Shown in pieces: positions 31,971-43,318 of a stretch of 64,000 nt of DNA. The notes beneath the pieces are model-generated. The model was not told the DNA's origin and made no database searches. It saw only the letters and a program-made list of their open reading frames with translations. Made by a program: the position numbers and the translations under genes. The stretch comes from Bemisia tabaci. Its lineage: Eukaryota; Arthropoda; Insecta; Hemiptera; Aleyrodidae. The DNA lies in NCBI RefSeq assembly GCF_918797505.1, contig NC_092797.1:52116157-52180156 (forward strand), given 5' to 3'. Within the stretch, counting starts at the first letter, position 1. Every line of letters begins with the position of its first letter.

Positions 31971-32689
31971 AAATTGAAGTCTGAAATTCGAAGTCTCGAA
32001 TTACTACTTGATGACGCTTTTTACGAAAAAGCATTTACACATCTACATTATACTTTATCGCAGAGGTATCTCGACGTTTGGCATTCTTTGAGCCCCGAAA
32101 GGACAACAATTTTATTAAAGAAAGAGATAAGTAGTGGTTAACGAAAGAGGCTCTTTCCGAAACCGATTTCTGGATCCCTCAACGCATCCAGTACCTGAAC
32201 GTTTACACCCTTCAGCCATCGCGATGGGTTCTCACGTTCGGAGAAACTTTTTCCATGTAGAATTAAGCAGGACGTTTGGCGGCGTGTCTTATTTTTTCCG
32301 CCGTCTCGAGATAAAATTCGGTCGAAACCAACGCTAATTCAATCTTTATCCAACCCGTTGGTGGCCCCGATTAGCGAGATACGACTCGTTACATAAAAGC
32401 GCTCTTGTCTGTCGAGGAAGTGACTCTAGTCACATATTTATTCGTAATCTCATCTGTTTTTAACCTCCTTTTTTGCGCATCGTCGCGAAGATAGTAGCCG
32501 AGACGTACTAATTCGTCGCGTGACACACGAAAGAGCTTAACTGAACACCGAGATGAGCCCGGAAAAGCATTGAATTGTATGGACGACAGGTTTTATTGCG
32601 GTATGTTTGGAGGGGGACGAATTTTTAGAAAAGCAGTCGCTGTTTTTTCATTTTTACCCAATTTTCCCTAAGCTTCAAGAAATATGTCA
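31971..32689. other. Mostly unique
   Basis: About 720 bp. Near 32548-32590 it shares GAGATGAGC..GG.AAAGC and ATGGACGACAGG with 22.5 kb. No gene. Confidence 0.35.
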
Positions 32690-32935
32690 TTTGCCGCACG
32701 GAAGAATGTAACTACATTCCAATGTTGCAGAATTGTTCCTTGTAGATCGCATTATTACCATGAGATTCTGGGACATCTCTAACCGAAAATTTCACTGTTT
32801 TGTCCTCTGATCTCTTGTAAAAATCCGAGAAATTTTGAACAGAAATTGCAGAGATTTATTCTTGCAAAAAAGAGAATTTTTCGAGTTAGTTTTGCAACCT
32901 TGGAATGGCGGCACGTTCCTTCGTCCGGAAAACTA
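32690..32935 (+). repeat. Repeat N, copy 1
   Basis: GAAAATTTCACTG, CTCTGATCTC, then GTTTTGCAACCTTGGAATGG and CGTTCCTTCGTCCGG. The same order occurs at 61585-61805, and its right half at 43165-43318. Confidence 0.55.
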
Positions 32936-33520
32936 CGAATAGAGGTATCTTAGTCTAAGTTTCCGTGTCAATCTCAGTAACGTAGACGGATGCAAGCGAC
33001 CAAATTTTCTTCCAATCACATTGTCATCTTTTTTCGAAAATTCATGATAGAATCGAGCACTTTTTGCTTCAATCGACGCTTCAAACAAATCGTTTTGCTC
33101 CAGTTTCTACTCAAGCTGACCTCAGCTAGCTGTCAATGCTGATAAGTGGCGACGCAAGTGTGTGATAGAAGTTTTTAAACACTCTATTGTCCTTTGTTCC
33201 CCCTCCACCGATGACATACTTCGCGCAACAGCACTCAACTCTCCTACGCGCCAAATCTCTTGCTTCGAAGCGTTGACATCGTTACAAGCCTCCACGTGAA
33301 GTCCAGCGTTCATTTCTCTAGGTACCTCGTAACCTAATTTTCGCTCTACTCGAATGCCGAGTCAGTTTTTACTGTTCGAGTGATTTCGGAGCAATTTTCA
33401 CCAGCATGTATCGTGCTCGCAGTAATTTTGCAGAAATTTAGTGCATTTGCAGCAATTTTTCCATGAATTTAACATTTCCACCTTCATTTTCAAGTCAACG
33501 CCTTCGCACAAGTTTTCGTA
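32936..33520. other. No feature recognised
   Basis: About 585 bp unique. A 63-codon minus-strand frame (33122-33313) is the longest and is unremarkable. Confidence 0.35.
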
Positions 33521-33716
33521 AAAATGAATGCATCAACTCAATGCTATGAATGCAATGGTCACTCTTCAGAGTATAATCGAACGTTTGAGTCGTGTTACTG
33601 TTACTGAATTCCTCCTGAAAAATGAATGCATCAACTCAATGCTATGAATGCAATGGTCACTCTTCAGAGTAAAACCGAACGTTTGAGTCGTGTTACTGTT
33701 ACTGAATTTCTCCTTT
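33521..33716 (+). repeat. 98-bp tandem duplication
   Basis: Two almost identical units starting AAAATGAATGCATCAACTC at 33521 and 33619. Only a few differences are visible (for example TATAATCG versus TAAAACCG), so the duplication is young. Confidence 0.85.
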
Positions 33717-33739
33717 CATCAGTTCTTTTCACATCGTAA

Positions 33740-34000
33740 GTCCGTTACACGAACTGTCAGTTGGGTTTGACGAACCGAGTGGTTGGGATATTAAAGAACT
33801 CGATGTGTCCCAATGTTCCCCTTCATTTCGTGGATATGCAATTTTACCTTCTTCGAAGTCGAAATAGTTGTATCTCGCGTTTCGTCCCATCCAACTTTTC
33901 TACTCTGCGTTAAAATCTCTGAGTCAGCGGAAAAGAGACCAAGCGCTTCTTCGTTGGCGTGGATACGCGTTAAAATACTGTTGCGCTACAGTTTCGTAGT
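33740..34000 (+). repeat. M-type repeat, copy 3
   Basis: ACACGAACTGTCAGTTGGG, TGACGAACCGAGTGGTTGGG, ATATGCAATTTTACC and GAAGTCGAAATAGTTGTATC follow the same order as at 27106-27400. Confidence 0.6.
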
Positions 34001-34071
34001 CGAAACTCAATCTACGCGTCGAAATTTCCCAACTATGAAAGTTGGTCACATTCTTTCGCCAGGGAAACGAC

Positions 34072-34306
34072 GCACAGTGGATTGAGTCAATCAGAGAAGC
34101 CGGACTTGAAATTTTTGACTAAAACTGCAAATTTTGAAGTTTACGTCGTCACATTTTAAACTTTGAGGGGTGCTTGTATCAGAAAATTTCACGAGGAAAT
34201 CAATGAAACCACTTTTGAAGTATGGAAGTTTTGTATAAACGGAGTTAAAACCTTCAAAAGTTTCTAAATTTCGTCCGACCTCTCCCACTGACTCGATTCA
34301 CTGTGC
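34072..34306. mobile_element. Family G MITE, copy 4 (intact)
   Basis: 235 bp, GCACAGTGGATTGAGTCAAT to GACTCGATTCACTGTGC, flanked by GAC on both sides (34069-34071, 34307-34309). Confidence 0.85.
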
Positions 34307-35104
34307 GACGGATTGTGACCGGAGTTGTGAAAATGGGTCCAATTTTTGGTATCGAGACCCCTATTGGCTAAATAAATTATCATGGGTCCAATTTTTTGGT
34401 ATTGAGACCCCTATCGGCAAAATACATTATCAAGGAAAGGCAACGTTTTTCCTCAGCACGGTAGCAGCATACGTAACCACCATGGCGCATCGAGCATAAA
34501 TCCGCTGCGGATTTTTCTCGGAAAGAAGCGTCATCCGAAACAGGTTCTCGCTTTGCTGGACCACGTGGTCTTGCCCCGTTGTATTTCACTTGTCGGGTGA
34601 ATAATTGCGCAAGCGAACCCCCCAGCGAAACGTTGCCCCACCCCCCTCTCTTCACCGCCCGGTCCCCTTTTGTTACGGCCGAGATCCCCCTCTCCCCCCC
34701 CCCGACCCTCCGTTTCTACGCCAAAATTCGGCGCCTCGGTTTGCATCTTCCGCCGCGGTTGGCGGAGATTCTTCTCTCTCTCTTTTCCCGCGGTCTGTTC
34801 TCTCCTACATTGTCGCCAGTTCGTGCTCGTAAATCAGCCTTTTTCTCCGATTCAAACTGTAGTAAAATGGTCTGAGTGTATCGGAGAATCTGGCAACCTT
34901 TGCTGTTTCCATGTTCCAGAACAGTTGGTCGCCGCGCCGCGCGGATGTCCTCGGGAATTCCCGCTCCGAGTGTTTCTCGTTACGCCATTATCGCGGCGCC
35001 ACATTGTGTTGTAAAGAAGCTTTCTGCCCTGTGCACTCGGTGCGAAACGTACGAATTTTAATCCGAATTCGGGCATGACGTCACTTCGCAGAGATTGTTA
35101 TACC
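34307..35104. other. Mixed: local duplication, A remnant, GC-rich block
   Basis: ATCATGGGTCCAATTTTTGG-like strings occur twice, about 48 bp apart (34333, 34381). A family A right tip (GTTTTTCCTCAGCACGGTAG) lies at 34446-34465. 34540-34830 is pyrimidine- and CpG-rich with open frames on both strands and no motif. Confidence 0.45.
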
Positions 35105-35265
35105 CGTCGTAAGGGCTCCCTTTTAATGGAGAATTTTGGCAACAGTAACATAATGCGACGTAGCGAATTTCATCACAAGCGTGGCAAAGTTTGTAATGAT
35201 TTCCCTCCCAGAAATCCTCAAACGCGTCGTGAAGGATCCCTCTTGATGACGAAATTAGGCAACAG
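35105..35265 (+). repeat. Diverged 120-bp direct repeat
   Basis: CGTCGTAAGGGCTCCCTTTT...TTTTGGCAACAG at 35105 and CGTCGTGAAGGATCCCTCTT...ATTAGGCAACAG at 35225, offset by 120 bp. Confidence 0.6.
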
Positions 35266-35269
35266 CATT

Positions 35270-35421
35270 GGCGGATCCAGCAAATTGGCAACATCGTTTT
35301 TTCTCTATTTAATCCATAGAAATGTATCGATTCTTGGAGGGGCATGGCACTCCGATCAGAATCGATTGTTTAACGTAGGTTTAAAGGAGGAAATCCGGTG
35401 TTGCCAAATTGTTGCATCCAC
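35270..35421. mobile_element. Family I MITE, copy 2
   Basis: GGCGGATCCAGCAAATTGGC to GTTGCCAAATTGTTGCATCC, with AATGTATCGATTCTTGGAGG in the middle. Confidence 0.75.
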
Positions 35422-35599
35422 TTCTGGGCACCAGCGCATCGCAACTGCCGCTGCGACGTTTCAAATCCTCTGCACAGGAAGATTTTTGTGAAACCTAATT
35501 TCTGTACTTGCTAGAATCATCTTAAGCTTGTTTCAATGCCTGATTGATGATTCGCCTACCGTTGATTTTTGATTTTATGCGAGCGAAAAATTTCGATGT

Positions 35600-35773
35600 A
35601 CTGTTCCTCACAATTATTTTGCGCTAAGGAGTCGAGAAAAAAATTAAAGTCAGTGTCATGAAGGGTTAAAGTTTATTTTCTTCATCGAGCCTTATGGAGA
35701 AATAAAACTTCCAAACCTCTTTTTCTCAGTTTCAGCCTTACGTGGGTTGGTTCCTTTCTGTTAAACTCTGTCC
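35600..35773 (-). mobile_element. Family F, 3'-truncated, beside A right tip
   Basis: On the minus strand it reads GGACAGAGTTTAACAGAAAGG, GGAACCAACCCACG, AGAAAAAGAGGTTTGG as in the copy at 14887. Right next to it (35775-35808) is a family A right end ending CTTAGCACGGCAG. So F had inserted into an A element whose left part is gone. Confidence 0.7.
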
Positions 35774-35879
35774 AAATGTTCATACGGCGTTCTTCCTTAG
35801 CACGGCAGAATGTACCGTTGAATTTTCCATCATCCTGAAATTCGATGAATCAATTACTGAACAATTGGAAATCTTCTTG

Positions 35880-36285
35880 TAGCGGAGCTCTTTTCATCGA
35901 CTGGACGGAGATTGGCGCCGGGTGCGTGGCGAAGGGACTTCTGCGAGGCGGGACAATGCGCGTCTCTTACAGTCTCGACCCGAAAGGCGCGCCTCCAAAT
36001 GCCGCGCGGGACTCGCGCTTTCTCCCCGAGTATTCGTGTTACGGGGCGCCAAGCGCGATGTCGAAAGTGTCGATCGTCGCCGTAACCCGAACGGCCACGT
36101 TCCGCCCGACCGGCCCGACCGACCGATGCTGATGTTGCAATCGATTCCCTCGATTTTGGCACCCGCTGGCGGATTTCTCGGCGCCCATCTGGTGACATTT
36201 CCGTCGGAGCCCGCTTTTTGCCCGCTTCGAGGCCGCCGGAAGGTCCTGGATTTGCGTCATTTTGGCCGCTGAGGTGGATTAATGC
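35880..36285. promoter_or_regulatory. CpG-rich block
   Basis: About 400 bp of dense CG dinucleotides (CGGGCGGGAC, GGCGCGCC, GACCGACCGATG). Open frames up to about 115 codons on both strands without domains. It could be a CpG-rich promoter or a GC-rich exon; I cannot tell which and see no splice-site pair that decides it. Confidence 0.3.
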
Positions 36286-36347
36286 CGCGTCTTGCTCAGG
36301 CGTTTTCTCAGCAGTCGCGATTTGTACCTTGTCACAACGACCCCATG

Positions 36348-36585
36348 CTGCCCTGCTAAGGAGTCTTCAGGCGTTGCCAAGTTCTTGCCGATAGAGCACG
36401 AATTATCTGGTGAACTTGAGAATATTTTACTTCCAATTTTTCCGGTAATCTTGTTCTCGATTTCACCTGAAGTTCCTGAAAATGTCATAGAACAATATTC
36501 ATAATTCCCTCAAAAATAAGCATTTTATAGGTGGAAATTTGGCAATGCTCGAATTTTCATACGGCGCTTTTCTTTAGCACGGTAG
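36348..36585. mobile_element. Family A MITE, copy 15
   Basis: 238 bp, CTGCCCTGCTAAGGAGTCTT to TCTTTAGCACGGTAG, exact duplication CATG (36344-36347, 36586-36589). The left arm lacks about a dozen bases. Confidence 0.88.
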
Positions 36586-36710
36586 CATGGGGGCCCCAGA
36601 GATTCCAATGGGTCCACCTAGGGACCTTATTGGGGCCCAGTGAAAGCCATGGGGCAAATGATAAAACCAATACAAACTGAACAGTAGCCAGTGTGATGTA
36701 AGGACGGATT

Positions 36711-36853
36711 CGGATCCGGCAATTTGGCAACGCCGGATTTCCTCCATTTGAACCTATGCTAAATAACCGACTCTTGTTGGAGCACCTCCAAGGATCGATA
36801 CATTTCAATAGGTTTAAATGGAGAAAAGACAATGTTGCTAATTTCCTGGATAC
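36711..36853. mobile_element. Family I MITE, copy 3
   Basis: CGGATCCGGCAATTTGGCAAC at the left, AATCGATACATTT.. variant GGATCGATACATTTCAATAGG in the middle, AATGTTGCTAATTTCCTGGAT at the right. Confidence 0.65.
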
Positions 36854-37159
36854 TCAAATGTCTATGGAAACCCTTGGGCCTCCCAGATGGTTCCCTTAGG
36901 CTCCTTTAGGGTTCCCTCGGGAACCTGGGCAAATTCCCAACAGGTTCACGTGAGAACTCGCGCAGTATTCCCAGTTTTGTAAGGGTGGCGTTTCCATGGC
37001 CAGGGAATTAAACAAGGTAGTGAAACCCCGTCCTGGAAATGTCTTGGAAAAATGATTAAATTACCTTTAATTCCTGGCAAGAATTTGTATGATGTTTCTA
37101 ATTAGAAATTTTGCGTGAAAACTACTTCTTCAAAATATGTATTTTTAACCATTCGAAAT

Positions 37160-37406
37160 GGACGGAGTTAAACAGAAAGGAACCAAGCCACATCGGGATC
37201 GAACCGAGAAAAAGAGGTTTAAAGTTTGGCTCCTGCATAAGACTCAATGTAGAAGATAAACTTCAAGTTCAATTTCTGCAAACTTTGCTCCAACAAGAAC
37301 TTTGAACTTTTGGCGATAGATAGTAGAGCAGTGGTTGAGTTCAAAACCATTCATAACTCAATTTTTTCCAAAATGTGGGTTGGTTCCTTTCTGCTTAACT
37401 CAGTCC
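37160..37406 (+). mobile_element. Family F MITE, copy 5 (intact)
   Basis: 247 bp, GGACGGAGTTAAACAGAAAGG to CTGCTTAACTCAGTCC, exact duplication AAAT (37156-37159, 37407-37410). Close in sequence to the copies at 62352 and 63221. Confidence 0.9.
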
Positions 37407-37410
37407 AAAT

Positions 37411-39311
37411 ATACTTGATTGTCGAAGAATTATGGAAATATAGGCGAGAAATACCAGAGAATCTAATTTTCTAACTGTGGCGACCCTGATTCGCGCAAAT
37501 TGGCGACTGGGCTCTGTCCGTTTGTCTTTTGTGAGACGGTCGATATTTTTTAGGCAGGCTGCCTTACAGAACAGACCAGTGATAGTCAAAGAAATTCAGG
37601 GTGTCTACGGCACGGAATTACGGGTCTATCGAAGGAAACGTACGAATTTTGTAGTGTCAATACGGAAGTGCGGAAATAGTGCAAATTGTTCATGAGAAGT
37701 TATGTAGCAGAGATTTTACGAAGGATGTCCCACTCAGAGACTTGAACGCAAGGATATGAAAGCAAAATTTATCCGTTACGCATTTGGAGTGGACCGTAGA
37801 CTGTAAATTTGCGTCATTATTTTAGGTCAAATAGAGCACAAAACTAACAGCTTATTAGAACGGAATGTGTGGATTGTACTAGCTAATCGTTTTATTTCTA
37901 TTAACTCTCTTGTGTATTTTACACGAAATCTGTGACCTCTAACAGGCCGTTCGCTTTACCCGGATGTACAGATATATGGAGGTTTTCCACCGAGGACGTT
38001 TTCTCAGGGCGACTTGTGTTTTCATCGTTGATAGCAACGAATCAGTGACGATTCCAGAAAGTTGGCATCGCTGTTAATACACCTTCATAATCCATTGAAT
38101 TTTTCGATTTTCGGTAAGACAGGCTGCCTCAGCCAGAAGCGCCTGTTCAACATACATTTAAATTGAGAGAAAACGGTGTGCAAACTTTGATCTGATCCTA
38201 CCTTGTTCAGAGCTGCATTGCATTAGGAAAAGGTGCCCACTTATGTACTCCGCCGTATGGTGGTGGTGTCATTTTTTTAAGGGCAACCACCTTCATTTTC
38301 CGGGAGAGTTAAATACAAATTGCGTGATTTATGTCACTGCATTTTCTTACGTGAAGAATTCACCAAAATCACTCATTCCGGAATGAGTGTTACGCGCCAA
38401 TAAATTGATAAGCACCGAATCTAATCTGCGGGGCGTCTGATAAGTGATAAGGTTACGTGAAATATATCGGACTAATTAATGTAAATAGATGATTAAGGCT
38501 CTTGCCTTTACATTGTAGCAGATCTATTAAAGGCCACGTTGTTTGAAATGTCGGAACTCCGCATTTCTAGTTGACCAAACTGCCTTTTTTTACCTTCAGC
38601 ATCTCCTATCGCGTATACACGTAAATATTTTATGTAAGTCTTTAATCTTAATCAATTCAAGGTGACTAAAATGTATATGTTGATAAACCACATATCTTAG
38701 CATTTTTTGGCCATGTTTCGCCGAATCGTGTTTTCATGGTTGAAAATCGCAGATGAACGACTTGAACTTTCAGCAGTTGTCAATTTCTTGTGAAGAATTT
38801 TCTTTTCACCGCGAGTTCGTGCCACCTTAAAAAGGACTTTCTTTTATTTGAATTTTCTATTTTTTCGAATATCCGTGTTCTTGAGAATTTGGAGATCTCA
38901 AGATAAGCATTGTCGAAATGTACTCGAAAATCCTTGAATTTTACATCGTTGAGTTGCAGTTTACGGCTGTCTCGGAAATTGTCTTTTTCTCTTTTGCCAT
39001 GAAAACACAAACACCTTCTTTACTTCCCTCAAGGTTTCGGTGTGCATCTTTTAAATTACTTGCATTTTTTCTGAAAATCCTTGGAAAATTCCTTTAACAA
39101 ACTTCTAGTTTTAACGAATTGTAAGGATTTTCCTAACAACCCCCCCCCCCCCCCCCCCCCCCTCGGTGAATGCGACTATGTAAAGCCGTCCAATTTTGAA
39201 AGGAAAGCGTGTCACTGCGCGATTCAGGCATGAACCGGACACATTTTAGACAAATGCATTTATCTACAAACCTAGCGGAGGTGGGGCTCGCATCGGGGTA
39301 AGGAAGAACGG
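37411..39311. other. Long repeat-poor region with poly-C tract
   Basis: About 1.9 kb of mostly unique, AT-rich DNA. Contains TGTGGCGACCCTGATTCG (37474), related to the GTGGCACCCTGA motif at 45009, a perfect 18-bp palindrome ACTCATTCCGGAATGAGT (38371-38388) and a C run of about 23 (39140-39162). No gene recognised. Confidence 0.45.
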
Positions 39312-39464
39312 CAGTGGCGAGGCGTGCTTTGTGATTAATCGATTGATCTGCTATTTAAACCTATGGAAAAGAATCGATGAAGAGGGTGTTGGCCAATAAT
39401 CGATTCCATACCATAATTTCAAATGGGGAATTATCGATAATTGATCATTGACGCCTCGCCACTG
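39312..39464. mobile_element. Family D MITE, copy 6 (intact)
   Basis: 153 bp, CAGTGGCGAGGCGTGCTTTG to GACGCCTCGCCACTG, with exact 8-bp duplication AAGAACGG (39304-39311, 39465-39472). Confidence 0.92.
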
Positions 39465-39764
39465 AAGAACGGGAGGTCCTATTTCAGGGGTGCTGGATTT
39501 TCGCCGAGTCAGGCTGACTTTGAGTTGCAGCTGAAGTGTCATCGACCCGCTCGTAACCGATCACCGCGTGAACTTGTCCTCTCGCAATTTGATGCTAGTG
39601 CAAGTCAGATTCCATTATCTGTCATAGACCTCGTTCGCATTCGCTGAGTCCCTATTTTTTCCTATAACAGTTCGAGTCGTCACTTTGAGTGGTAACTAAC
39701 CATTTAAACCCTGCGATTTAAGATCTATACAATCTAGAACCTGCTCCACCGTCTAAGCACACGT

Positions 39765-39912
39765 TGGCGGATCCAGCAAATTGGCAACGTTGTGTTTTCT
39801 CCTTTCAAACTTGTGGAAATGTATCGATACTTGGAGGTGCTCCGACAAAAATTGATTATTTAGCTTAGGTTAAAATGGAGGAAATCCGGTGTTGCCAAAT
39901 TGCTGGATCCAC
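39765..39912. mobile_element. Family I MITE, copy 4 (best preserved)
   Basis: GGCGGATCCAGCAAATTGGC to GTTGCCAAATTGCTGGATCC. The two halves are inverted repeats through CCTTTCAAAC/GTTAAAATGG and ATCGATACTTGG/AAAATTGATT. Confidence 0.78.
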
Positions 39913-39945
39913 CTGGTCATTTCGTTGTTTCTCTGCCTTAGGGAC

Positions 39946-39995
39946 GCACAGTGGATCGAGCCAGTAAGAGAGGTCGGACATGAATTTTTTTACGG
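39946..39995. mobile_element. Family G, left end only
   Basis: GCACAGTGGATCGAGCCAGT and GAGGTCGGACATGAATTTTT, then replaced by E'-like sequence. Preceded by GAC, as in the copy at 34072. Confidence 0.65.
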
Positions 39996-40460
39996 GGCAA
40001 ATGTACATCTTGCAAATTGGAGCCATTGTTTTCCGGTTTGACATTAAATATGAGAGGGGAAAAGGCAACATGAAATGTAGTTTGTCTAACTCTGGTCAAA
40101 GCTAGCTGTTCTGTCATTCTGACTCGTGTCTTTACGTGTGGAACAAGCGATCATACTTGGCCGAAAATTGAGGACAGGTAACCGTCGGGACTTAAATTCT
40201 GAACTTTTACAACCTTTTTACGTGCATTTCTTTATGTTTACTGACGTAGCAGGATCTGCATTTTATTTTACTCTATCCGATGACTAACATTGGTTCGAAT
40301 CGGACTGCATATTACCACGAGGAACTGCTCTTTCTGATTCAGTTGAGAAACGACCTATGTACCGCTAGTTCCCGTATGCACATGAGCGGTTTTACAGAGC
40401 CAGAAATTGTAATTGGCCCAAGTGCCAATTGTGGCTCATGAGATTCCGACCAGTTGACTG
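39996..40460. mobile_element. E'-like remnants
   Basis: Left remnant with ACATCTTGCAAATTGGAGCC (about 40005-40024). Right remnant near 40365-40440 with CGTATGCACATGAGCGGTTT and AGAGCCAGAAATTG. Together they resemble one E' element broken by a later insertion. Confidence 0.4.
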
Positions 40461-41572
40461 GTCATCACCTGTTTCGGCGAATGCAGACGGAAAACTTCCT
40501 TATGAAACTCTCTTAGTGATTGAAGAAACTCCCACCTGATGGGAATGAAAAGCCCCCCGGGGCCCTGTACCCGACCAATTTTCTGGTCCGATGTGAGTCA
40601 CTCGACACCCGGGAAGTCGCTTCCCTGAAATTAAATAGGGAATCCGTCCGGCGGTGATTCAGACGCGATTCAGTCGAGAGCCCCTTGCCCCCCCCCCCCC
40701 ACCCCACCCCACCCACAATCTTGGTCTTCGGTACGCGTCTGACGCAATGCAGCCACAAGTGTCGTTTTCTCTGGAATCGCCTCCTCCGGAAATGCCAGCG
40801 ATCAATTTATCCGCGGACATTCCAGGGTGCAGCTCGTAAAGATCAACCCCAGCACCCCCCCCCCCTCTCGGCTGCGTTTTTCGGAACTGAATATTGCTTG
40901 TCTGCGTTGGAGGGTATCTTTTCCTGATTGGTAGAAAGAGGAGTACTTCTCTTGACGCTCTTTCTCGCTGGATAGTGGAGATTAGAATCCCGAAACCAGA
41001 CACGCAGACTGACCCAATCGTAAATCCTTCCAGAGGGACGTACCAGATAGCCGAATGATTTTGGAGTTCGTGACTCCTTGATAAATCTTTCTTATCGCTC
41101 ACAAAATTTTGTGTTCTCCGGAAGTCGAGCCTTGTTTGGAAAAACCTTAAATGTAGTCCTGAGTCGTATTTTTGTTCGGAGGCAACATGTGAAAACAAGC
41201 AGCAACATGTTGTGGAAACAAGCAACAATAGCATTTTGTTAGAAGTTGTTTTTTGTTGTGGGGGCGGGGCTTATTTTCGCGCGCAAAATTTGGGAACCTC
41301 TGAAGCAGCAACATTGTTGTACAACTGCAACTGTACTGAAGCAATTTTTAGTATATTCTTTTCAACTTTCTTTTTTTTATTTTTGTCTCGCAAGGATCGT
41401 CACTTACTCGCAACGAATCGGACGAATTTATGGTAAAAGGAGCCCAGCGAATGAATTTAGACAACTAAGTGGAACTATGTAGTACGCTAAACCTATGTAC
41501 ATAGTTCCATTTGATGTCTCTCAGTACTTTATGTTTTTGTAGTATAAGTACGTGTAGTTTGATACTATGAAG
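40461..41572. other. Unassigned; long minus-strand open frame of doubtful value
   Basis: A 191-codon minus-strand frame (40659-41234) begins with a leucine-rich stretch that could mimic a signal peptide. The rest includes poly-Gly from a C/CA run (40690-40712) and shows no family motif, so chance is likely. A small hairpin GGAACTATGTA...TACATAGTTCC lies at 41470-41510. Confidence 0.35.
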
Positions 41573-41808
41573 CGCACGGCACTCGCTGGATCGAATCAAT
41601 CAGAGGCCGGACGTGCAATTTTTTAAAATTGCAAATTCTGATGTTTAATTCGTCGTATTTGAAATTCCGGGGTGGTTCTGGAAGAAAATTTCACGAAAAA
41701 ACCAATGAAACCACTCTTAAGATCTGAAGGTTTTGTATAAACAGAGTTATAAGCTTTTAAAGTTTTCAAATTTTGTCCGACCCATCTTATTGATTCGACC
41801 CACCGTGC
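41573..41808. mobile_element. Family G MITE, copy 5
   Basis: GCACGGCACTCGCTGGATCG to TTCGACCCACCGTGC, with ATGAAACCACTCTTAAGATC and AACAGAGTTATAAGCTTTTA inside. The left tip has a few extra bases. Confidence 0.75.
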
Positions 41809-43164
41809 GCACCTCACTTGCGCGGGCCGCTTCCCGCGCTCGGCGCATGTAAGTAGGTGAGTTTTCTTGGCACGAGTTCAACCCAATTAATAACCGCGCG
41901 AGGAGCTATTTTAATCGTGCCTTAATTTTTGAAAGAAGGGAAAAAAACACGCTCACTCTCAGTCTCATTCCGAATATTCATGAGCGTCCAACTGTTACTC
42001 GGCGTTCGCCTCTCTGTTTTAGTATTTGTGTTTTCAAATCTTTCAGGTTCATATTCAATGTACATATATTTCTTTGATTTAATGACGCATAATGTTACCT
42101 GGCAATAGCGTTGCGGCGTTTGAGTTTAGCGAGTAAGATTTTTAGCCTAAATTTGAAGCAATGGCTTCCCGCGATCAACTTTTCAAGGCTTGTACGATGT
42201 GTAACAGTATTGTATCTGAAAATGTATTTATTAAATGTTTCAGTGTACTTTGTGTTGTCTGCACGAATTTAACATGGCCCAGTCTATTTACATGTCACGT
42301 TGCCAAAACTTGTCCTGTGACTAAATTTATTTAACATGAGACCAAAAACAATCCAGTGAATTTCTGAAAGTTGGCCGAGCGATACTTCGGCCATTTAGAA
42401 TGCATGTAAATTAATCGATATATAGAGATTCTAGGTGAAGTAGAAAGCCGCACATAACATGAAACTGAACACCAACGCCTGAAATTCGCTGAAATTTATT
42501 GAAAGTTTTTGTGAGTTTCTCTTGGGCTATGAAGGATATTCCTACCTGCACAATTTCAAGTAAAAGTGGTGCCCAGTTTTTTATCCAAATAATCAAACCT
42601 GAGAGAAAATTTGGCAACGCCTGATGTATTTAGGCTGTTTCTGCTTTAATTTGTGGTACAGATTCACCTTGATTTGTATTCTTAATTTTAAGTCTCCTTT
42701 CTCTGTAAGTAAGTATAGTCAAACAACAATCACTAAAACTCAAGTTATATCTAATTTAAAATGTATTAATTATGTTGATATGTTCGTTGTCTGTAAGATC
42801 TTATGTAAGTTTAGTCACACAGCAAAACTGTAATATGTATTTATGGCTCTATGTTTGTCCTTATTTATTCGTAAGATCTGAACCTAACATCATTAGATTG
42901 AGCAGAATCTATAATTCGAGATCATTTCGTTTGGGATACCATGTGGATTTTTGGATCTCATTTATTTGAACTTAATTTTGCAGTAATGAACCAACTACTA
43001 CTTCTGGCTCATCCCTTAAACACCTCCTTGCCAAGTCGGAAATTCATGGCACAAAATTATTATTCGTTTCCAGACACAAGCACGTATCTAAGATTGCAAA
43101 TTTTCCACTTGCAATTCACTTTTTCACTTGGAAACTGAGTGGCAGCAAGAGCTTCAGGCGAGGA
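41809..43164. other. AT-rich unique region
   Basis: About 1.35 kb with AT-rich, 3'UTR-like or LTR-like composition and TATTTATTAAATG-type signals (42228). A short AATTTGGCAACGCCTGA (42607) looks like a family A remnant. No coding region seen. Confidence 0.35.
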
Positions 43165-43318
43165 TTTTCACTGATTTTTGTTGAGATGACGCAAAAGCAT
43201 TGATAAACAAACAGAAATTGCCCAGTTATTATTTCTATCTAAAATGAACTTGTTTGAGTCAATTTCGCAACCTTTAAGGGAAGATACTTTCCTTCGCCCA
43301 GAAAACGACGAAGTATAG
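43165..43318 (+). repeat. Repeat N, right half
   Basis: GTCAATTTCGCAACCTTTAAGGG and CTTTCCTTCGCCCAGAAAACG match the second half of the N copies at 32690 and 61585. Confidence 0.5.

Noticed and set aside
37185..37205. ATCGGGATCGAACCGAG in family F resembling a tRNA B box
   Set aside because: It is part of a DNA transposon with clear 4-bp duplications. No A box at the right distance, so F is not a tRNA-derived SINE.
40285..40305. GGTTCGAATC resembling a tRNA T-loop
   Set aside because: The neighbouring bases do not form the T stem and no anticodon or acceptor stem could be fitted.
40659..41234. 191-codon minus-strand open frame with a leucine-rich start
   Set aside because: No domain, includes poly-Gly from a C-rich run, no splice or promoter context. 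Likely chance.
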